Assembly: GCA_946479025.1 (NCBI GenBank)
Contig: CAMLDM010000004.1
Span: forward strand, 1-41,229
Origin: an uncultured Candidatus Saccharibacteria bacterium
GTDB taxonomy: Bacteria; Patescibacteria; Saccharimonadia; Saccharimonadales; CAMLKC01
Length of the DNA stretch: 41,229 bases
Direction: 5' to 3'
Below, in pieces: positions 37,318 to 41,229 of this stretch. Positions within the stretch are counted from its first letter, which is position 1. Every line of letters starts with the position of its first letter. The notes below the pieces were generated by a model. The model searched no databases. It was not told the DNA's origin and was given only the letters and a program-made list of their open reading frames with translations. The position numbers were made by a program, and so were the translations under genes.

Positions 37318-38529
37318 TTACCGCTGGTAGAGATGAAACTTTGCCGACATAATGAGAAGCGAGACTGCAGCAGCCAAAAAGAAAAAGTGACGCATGCCAT
37401 CAACCCCAAAAGCCGCCACAAACGCCATGAACGCGACCCCTGCAAACGTTGCGCCAACGTTTACCACGATCTCAATACAGCCAAGGTACGTTACCCGATG
37501 CCCGGAAAGATCGGCCGTATCGAACATGCCGCGCGTGAACGCCATGGCGTAACCGGTCGTCGCGGCTTCGTTTGCGGCATTAACGCCAGCCACGACTGCC
37601 GGCGAAGTAACGAACGGCCGCGTCAGGTGAACCAGCGCGTTCACAACTGTCATGATACGCAGCAAATCTCCGCCCCGCCGCCGATCGATCAATTTCCCGT
37701 ACACGTATGAGGCCGCCAGAGCCGCAAGCAGAACCACCGAAAGCAATGCGCCCAGTTCAGCATAAATTTTATTACCGCTTATCCCTAAAACCGCGACAGC
37801 GACAAACAACGACCACACGGTACCCGAGGCGATGGCATCAAATCCAACCGCAGCCTCGGCCACGAAGCTGCGCCACGCCATTCTCCATGGAAATCCGCGA
37901 AAAATAAGCTTCTGATGAGTCGAAACGGGCTCACCGGTTTTAAATAATGGCACCGCCGCAATCGCAAAAAGGATCGCCGCTGCCCACATCGTCGTCTGTG
38001 GTCCGGCAACGAACGCCAGCAATCCGCCAAGCAGTGGACTCAATCCCGTCGCTACCTTTTCCACGATATTCATGTAAGCGATTTCCTTTCCCGCATGCAA
38101 AGGGCTCTTTACCTTGGAAAAATCAATCAAATGACAAAGATCATACAGCGCCGAAGACGCACCCTGGACCATTCCAGCCACGATCAGCGCCGATATTCCC
38201 CACTCTGGAACATACACGTAAATAATCATCGAGGGGATATAAAGCAAATTTGAAAGCAGCATACCGTGCTTCGGTCCTACGAGTGCCGCGTACTTTGCCG
38301 CTGGCAGCGAAATAAGCACCTTGAAAGTGTAGAAGAGCGTCCAGTAGCCGGCAATAAAGAGCAGACTATAGCCATTCTGATACAAAAATACCGATACGAA
38401 TGCCGCTGAGATATTGATGGCAAGCATGCGCATCATCCGCGAAGCATACAGCTCGGACACCTCGGAAAACGTGGCGTAACGCCAGAAATGGCGGCGTAAT
38501 AATAACCGGTGAAAAATTTGTTGGATCAT
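37318..38529 (-). CDS. MFS-type transporter
   Basis: A polytopic protein (403 residues) with about 12 hydrophobic helices in two six-helix halves, typical of the major facilitator superfamily. The loop between helices 2 and 3 (LPAAKYAALVGPKHGMLLSNLL) and the matching one in the second half (YVYGKLIDRRRGGDLLRIM) correspond to the cytosolic MFS signature loops. Residues MVQGASSALYDLCHLIDFSKV are characteristic of this group but do not tell the substrate. It is divergent from murC. Confidence 0.8.
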   Translation of the reverse strand: MIQQIFHRLLLRRHFWRYATFSEVSELYASRMMRMLAINISAAFVSVFLYQNGYSLLFIAGYWTLFYTFKVLISLPAAKYAALVGPKHGMLLSNLLYIPSMIIYVYVPEWGISALIVAGMVQGASSALYDLCHLIDFSKVKSPLHAGKEIAYMNIVEKVATGLSPLLGGLLAFVAGPQTTMWAAAILFAIAAVPLFKTGEPVSTHQKLIFRGFPWRMAWRSFVAEAAVGFDAIASGTVWSLFVAVAVLGISGNKIYAELGALLSVVLLAALAASYVYGKLIDRRRGGDLLRIMTVVNALVHLTRPFVTSPAVVAGVNAANEAATTGYAMAFTRGMFDTADLSGHRVTYLGCIEIVVNVGATFAGVAFMAFVAAFGVDGMRHFFFLAAAVSLLIMSAKFHLYQR

Positions 38530-38590
38530 ATTTGTTTTTTGTTATCGCTTGCCCTTATTACACCACATCTGCCCCTATAGCCGCAAGTGG

Positions 38591-38596
38591 TATACT
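38591..38596 (+). promoter_or_regulatory. -10 box of murC, leaderless spacing
   Basis: TATACT, six bases before the ATG at 38603. It also argues for that ATG over an in-frame upstream start at 38549. Confidence 0.55.
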
Positions 38597-38602
38597 GAGG
38601 AT

Positions 38603-39856
38603 ATGAACATTTTCTTTTCTGGAATAGGAGGCGTCGGCATCGGTCCGCTGGCTGAGATCGCGTTTGATGCTGGATACAAAGCACAGGGCTCGGATATGAG
38701 CGAGAGCCTGATCACGGCAAAGCTGCGTAAACGCGGCATTCCAGTCAATATCGGGCAGGATGGCGAGTTTCTTCAAACCTGTCACGAAACCGCCAAGATC
38801 GACTGGTTTGTCCACACCGCAGCACTGCCGGCCGACCATCCGGAACTACTGCTCGCTAAAAAACTCGGCATTAAAACCGCCAAACGCGACGAACTGCTGG
38901 CGCATATCATCGAGGAGAAAAATCTCAAACTTATCGCGGTTGCCGGCACACACGGAAAAACCACGGCGACGGGCATGCTCGTATGGACGTTCATGCAGCT
39001 TGGCCTTCCGGTTAGCTATTCTGTCGGCTCGACGCTCAGCTTCGGACCCAGCGGCAAGTTCGATCCAAACAGCAGCTACTTCATTTACGAGTGCGACGAG
39101 TTCGACCGTAACTTTTTGCATTTTAGACCATATCTTTCGCTCATTACGTCAATCGATTACGATCACCCCGACACCTACCCGACCAAAGATGATTACATGG
39201 CGGCCTTCAAGCAGTTCATCGATCAGTCGCAGCATACGATCATGTGGTCTGAGGACAACAAAAATACACAGGCTACTGCCGAAAACGGTTGGATATTAAA
39301 CGAAAATGAGACGCTCGACGTTCGTCTGCCTGGTGCCCACAACCGGCGCAACGCGACGCTAGTAGCGAAGGCGGTTGAATATTTACAACTCGGCTCCCCC
39401 GAGCGCGCCGTCGAAATTCTCGGCGAATTCCCTGGCACCAACCGCCGCTTCGAGCGGCTTGCCGACAATCTTTATAGCGATTACGGCCACCACCCGACTG
39501 AAATCGCCGCCACACTGCAACTTGCCCGCGAGCTCAGTGATCACGTCGTTTTGGTATATCAGCCGCATCAAAACGTCCGCCAACACGAAATCCGCGGACA
39601 ATACACCGATTGCTTTGAGAAAGCCGACAAAGTCTACTGGCTGCCAACATACCTTTCGCGTGAAGATCCGAATCTGCCAATTCTAACGCCTGAGGAACTG
39701 ACGGAAAATCTCACCAATAAATCAGCCGTTTCCATTGTCGATCTCAACGACGACCTCTGGAGTGCCATTGAAGCCGCACGGCATGACGGCAAGTTAGTAC
39801 TCTGCATGGGCGCAGGTACTATCGACGGTTGGGTACGCTCCAAATTAGCAGGCTAG
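38603..39856 (+). CDS. murC: UDP-N-acetylmuramate--L-alanine ligase (MurC-type)
   Basis: MurC adds L-Ala to UDP-MurNAc using ATP in cytosolic peptidoglycan precursor synthesis. The protein (417 residues) has the N-terminal Rossmann motif FSGIGGVGIGPLAEIA, HTAALPADHPEL, the ATP loop AGTHGKTTATGML (near 117-129), IYECDEFDRNFLHF, ITSIDYDHPDTYP, and the MurC-type LYSDYGHHPTEIAATLQLAR with the C-terminal Mur ligase domain VYQPHQNVR. It is shorter than E. coli MurC (491). The related recycling ligase Mpl cannot be fully excluded, but SDYGHHPTE fits MurC. Its stop interlocks with the stop of the convergent MazG-like gene (CTAG). Confidence 0.88.
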   Translation: MNIFFSGIGGVGIGPLAEIAFDAGYKAQGSDMSESLITAKLRKRGIPVNIGQDGEFLQTCHETAKIDWFVHTAALPADHPELLLAKKLGIKTAKRDELLAHIIEEKNLKLIAVAGTHGKTTATGMLVWTFMQLGLPVSYSVGSTLSFGPSGKFDPNSSYFIYECDEFDRNFLHFRPYLSLITSIDYDHPDTYPTKDDYMAAFKQFIDQSQHTIMWSEDNKNTQATAENGWILNENETLDVRLPGAHNRRNATLVAKAVEYLQLGSPERAVEILGEFPGTNRRFERLADNLYSDYGHHPTEIAATLQLARELSDHVVLVYQPHQNVRQHEIRGQYTDCFEKADKVYWLPTYLSREDPNLPILTPEELTENLTNKSAVSIVDLNDDLWSAIEAARHDGKLVLCMGAGTIDGWVRSKLAG

Positions 39857-40182
39857 CGGTTGTCGCCGCTGCCACCAAGCAGACCGCGCTTTTGCCGACT
39901 GGCAAGTTTCTCAATATTTTTCTTTCCAACTTCTTCAAACGGAATGTCAAAATAATCGGCGAGAATCGCCACATACCACAGCACATCGCCCAGCTCTTTA
40001 ATCAGATCTTCTCTGTCGAGGTTCGAAAAATCACTGCCGCTGTCGCGTACGATTTTCTTGGCTTTTTCCGCAATTTCTCCCGCCTCGCCGCTCAATCCTA
40101 AAATGAGGTGGAAGATCTCATTTTTCTTATCTTTTGGCGCGGCCGTGCGGCGTGCCGCCGTTTGGTAGTCGTTTAAATTCAT
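39853..40182 (-). CDS. MazG-like nucleotide pyrophosphohydrolase
   Basis: All-alpha NTP pyrophosphatase (109 residues) that hydrolyses nucleoside triphosphates to monophosphates as pool cleaning. Metal-binding motifs are LSGEAGEIAEKAKK (residues about 30-43) and LIKELGDVLWYVAILAD (61-77), the E-x2-E / E-x2-D set of the MazG fold. This single-domain type is also common in phages. The start at 40182 is set by TATAGT six bases upstream; the longer frame from 40218 would overlap trmB. Confidence 0.88.
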   Translation of the reverse strand: MNLNDYQTAARRTAAPKDKKNEIFHLILGLSGEAGEIAEKAKKIVRDSGSDFSNLDREDLIKELGDVLWYVAILADYFDIPFEEVGKKNIEKLASRQKRGLLGGSGDNR

Positions 40183-40188
40183 ACTTCT

Positions 40189-40194
40189 ACTATA
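40189..40194 (-). promoter_or_regulatory. -10 box of the MazG-like gene, leaderless spacing
   Basis: TATAGT on the minus strand, six bases before the ATG at 40182, overlapping the last codons of trmB. Confidence 0.55.
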
Positions 40195-40840
40195 CAAGCG
40201 GCGGCGTCGCTTTGACAAAGTTTATCTTCAGGCCTTCGCCGATGTAACGTGCTTCGTAGGTGGTTTGTATTTTATAGGCATCCAGGAGGTCGGATTCGTG
40301 CAAGTCAAAACTCAGCTCTTCGATGTGCCACCCTTCTGCAACAAGCTGCTCCAAACTCCAGTCGAAAAGATTTTTTGCGTCGGTTTTAAAGTATAGCGCG
40401 CCGTCTTTTTGCAGCAGATGAGCGTACATGAAAAGGAATTGCGGGTGCGTCAGACGATGTTTTGCCGCGCGTTCTTTCGGAAACGGGTCGGGAAATGTCA
40501 CCCAGATTTTTTCAAGCGAATCGGGCGTGAGAAGTTCCGACAGCTGACCGGCCCGAGCGCGAAGGAACTGAATATTCGACAGCCTCTTCTCTTCCGCCTG
40601 GCGAGCTCCGTTTTGCAAGCGGTCGGCTTTTACGTCAACCGCGACTATATTTTTGCCGGGTTCATTTTTTGCCATTTCCACGCTAAAGAATCCCGTCCCC
40701 GCTCCCATCTCCAAAATGTCAGGCCGAGGACTATTCTTCCACTCGTCTACCTCAAAACACAGCGGCGAATTATGAAACAGGGCGAACCGGTACTTTTTGC
40801 GTTTACGCGTAATAATGAAATCTTCGGGATTTAGTGTCAT
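40190..40840 (-). CDS. trmB: tRNA (guanine-N7)-methyltransferase TrmB
   Basis: TrmB uses S-adenosylmethionine to make m7G46 in tRNA variable loops. The 216-residue protein shows LEMGAGTGFFSVEMAKNEP (SAM motif I, about 43-61), AVDVKADRL, then the family-specific IWVTFPDPFPKERAAKHRLTHPQFLFMYA (about 112-140) and a C-terminal YEARYIGEGLKINFVKA. Its ATG overlaps the stop of tsaC (ATGA), so the two tRNA-modification genes are translationally coupled. Confidence 0.95.
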   Translation of the reverse strand: MTLNPEDFIITRKRKKYRFALFHNSPLCFEVDEWKNSPRPDILEMGAGTGFFSVEMAKNEPGKNIVAVDVKADRLQNGARQAEEKRLSNIQFLRARAGQLSELLTPDSLEKIWVTFPDPFPKERAAKHRLTHPQFLFMYAHLLQKDGALYFKTDAKNLFDWSLEQLVAEGWHIEELSFDLHESDLLDAYKIQTTYEARYIGEGLKINFVKATPPLV

Positions 40841-41229
40841 CGTAGGCGCTCCAAACCGTCCGGCTGTAGGCGATATAGTTTAGAAGGCGTGTTATCGGTA
40901 ACTGCGCCGCCATCCACGTAAAAATCCACCGCATCGCCAAAGTATGCTTTTGCCTCCTCGATCGTTACCGCCGGCACTTCGCCTTCAGGATTAGCGCTTG
41001 GCGCAACCAGCGGGCCGGTAGTTGCCAGCAGTGCGCGCAGCCTTTCGTCAACTGGCAGACGATACGCGATCGACGCGTTACCGCGAACAATCCACGCCGG
41101 TTTTTCGCTTGGTAGAATCACGCTGTTTTTGCCGGGCCATAGATCTTTCAGGCGCTCTAAAGTTGCTTCGTCGTACGTTTCAAATAACTGAGAAACCGAC
41201 CCGATCAAAACAATCGGGGACTTCGTTGG
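40837..41229 (-). CDS. Threonylcarbamoyl-AMP synthase (TsaC/Sua5/YrdC family), partial
   Basis: This family makes threonylcarbamoyl-AMP for t6A37 in ANN-reading tRNAs. The frame is open to the right edge, so the N-terminus is missing (130 residues visible). Visible motifs are WPGKNSVILP, SIAYRLPVDERLRALLATTGPLVAPSANPEGEVPAVTIEEA with the conserved SAN, and FYVDGGAVTDNTPSKLYRL (normally GG...PSTV). An apparent TTG start at 41208 is not the real start, because the family sequence (SPIVLIGSVSQL) continues upstream. It is co-directional and overlapping with trmB. Confidence 0.9.
   Translation of the reverse strand, partial: PTKSPIVLIGSVSQLFETYDEATLERLKDLWPGKNSVILPSEKPAWIVRGNASIAYRLPVDERLRALLATTGPLVAPSANPEGEVPAVTIEEAKAYFGDAVDFYVDGGAVTDNTPSKLYRLQPDGLERLR

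Noticed and set aside
37907..37935. CTGATGA followed by GAAAC near 37910, hammerhead-like
   Set aside because: Only three bases separate the two core motifs, so no stem II can form, and it lies inside the MFS gene.

Overview
The window looks like a chromosome segment of a reduced, mid-GC bacterium of the Patescibacteria (CPR), most likely Saccharibacteria (TM7). The reasons are a standard stop code (TGA ends several genes), short versions of housekeeping proteins (HrcA, MurC, TilS), several small CPR-style orphan genes, and many genes whose -10 box lies exactly 6-7 nt before the start codon, which predicts leaderless mRNAs. The lineage call is inference; no rRNA is present to test it.

Layout. 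1-1200: heat-shock pair hrcA-grpE (minus) behind a CIRCE operator. 1207-2400: an adenylate-kinase-like gene and an orphan small gene with strong 3' hairpins. 2409-9964: core block of lepA, a Nudix gene, murJ, ftsH, tilS with a 57-residue membrane protein, and a type IV pilin. 9985-12849: a Y-family polymerase with a small partner and a 399-residue unknown. 12914-14235: three GC-rich orphan genes with 5' and 3' hairpins and a hammerhead ribozyme. 14277-14921: YbaK-like deacylase and elongator tRNA-Met. 14873-19982: a 5.1-kb island bounded by a perfect 49-bp repeat of the tRNA-Met 3' end (galE, a left-handed beta-helix protein, an aldo/keto reductase, a 2H phosphoesterase and a FAD oxidoreductase) with no integrase. 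20013-20988: two membrane proteins. 21315-21996: another orphan gene unit ending in a second hammerhead ribozyme. 22176-23624: a thymidylate-synthase-like protein paired with a THEP1-type NTPase fused to a SWIM zinc finger. 23709-31732: YggT, a helix-hairpin-helix protein, DUF218, a Fe-permease-like protein, a CNNM/CorC pair behind a structured leader, a short-chain dehydrogenase and an OatA-like acyltransferase. 31912-34298: membrane protein, ATP-cone protein and a flavoprotein of the mercuric reductase/lipoamide dehydrogenase family that has lost both redox cysteines. 34300-41229: Nudix, tRNA-fMet, FtsB-like protein, tRNA-Ile2(CAU), several unknowns, an MFS protein, murC, a MazG-like protein, trmB and a partial tsaC.

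The most unusual signals are the two type III hammerhead ribozymes (13833-13888 minus; 21934-21996 plus). Both lie just after small GC-rich orphan genes, which are built unlike their neighbours: a conventional promoter or -10 box, a hairpin at the 5' end of the transcript, a clear Shine-Dalgarno sequence, a short ORF and a long hairpin after the stop codon. They look like repeated, self-processing RNA units. Next in interest are the tRNA-bounded island without an integrase, the ThyA-like/NTPase-SWIM pair, and the flavoprotein without its redox disulfide.

The window also holds all three CAU-anticodon tRNAs a bacterium needs (elongator Met, initiator Met, lysidine-Ile2), together with tilS, whose product gives the last one its identity.
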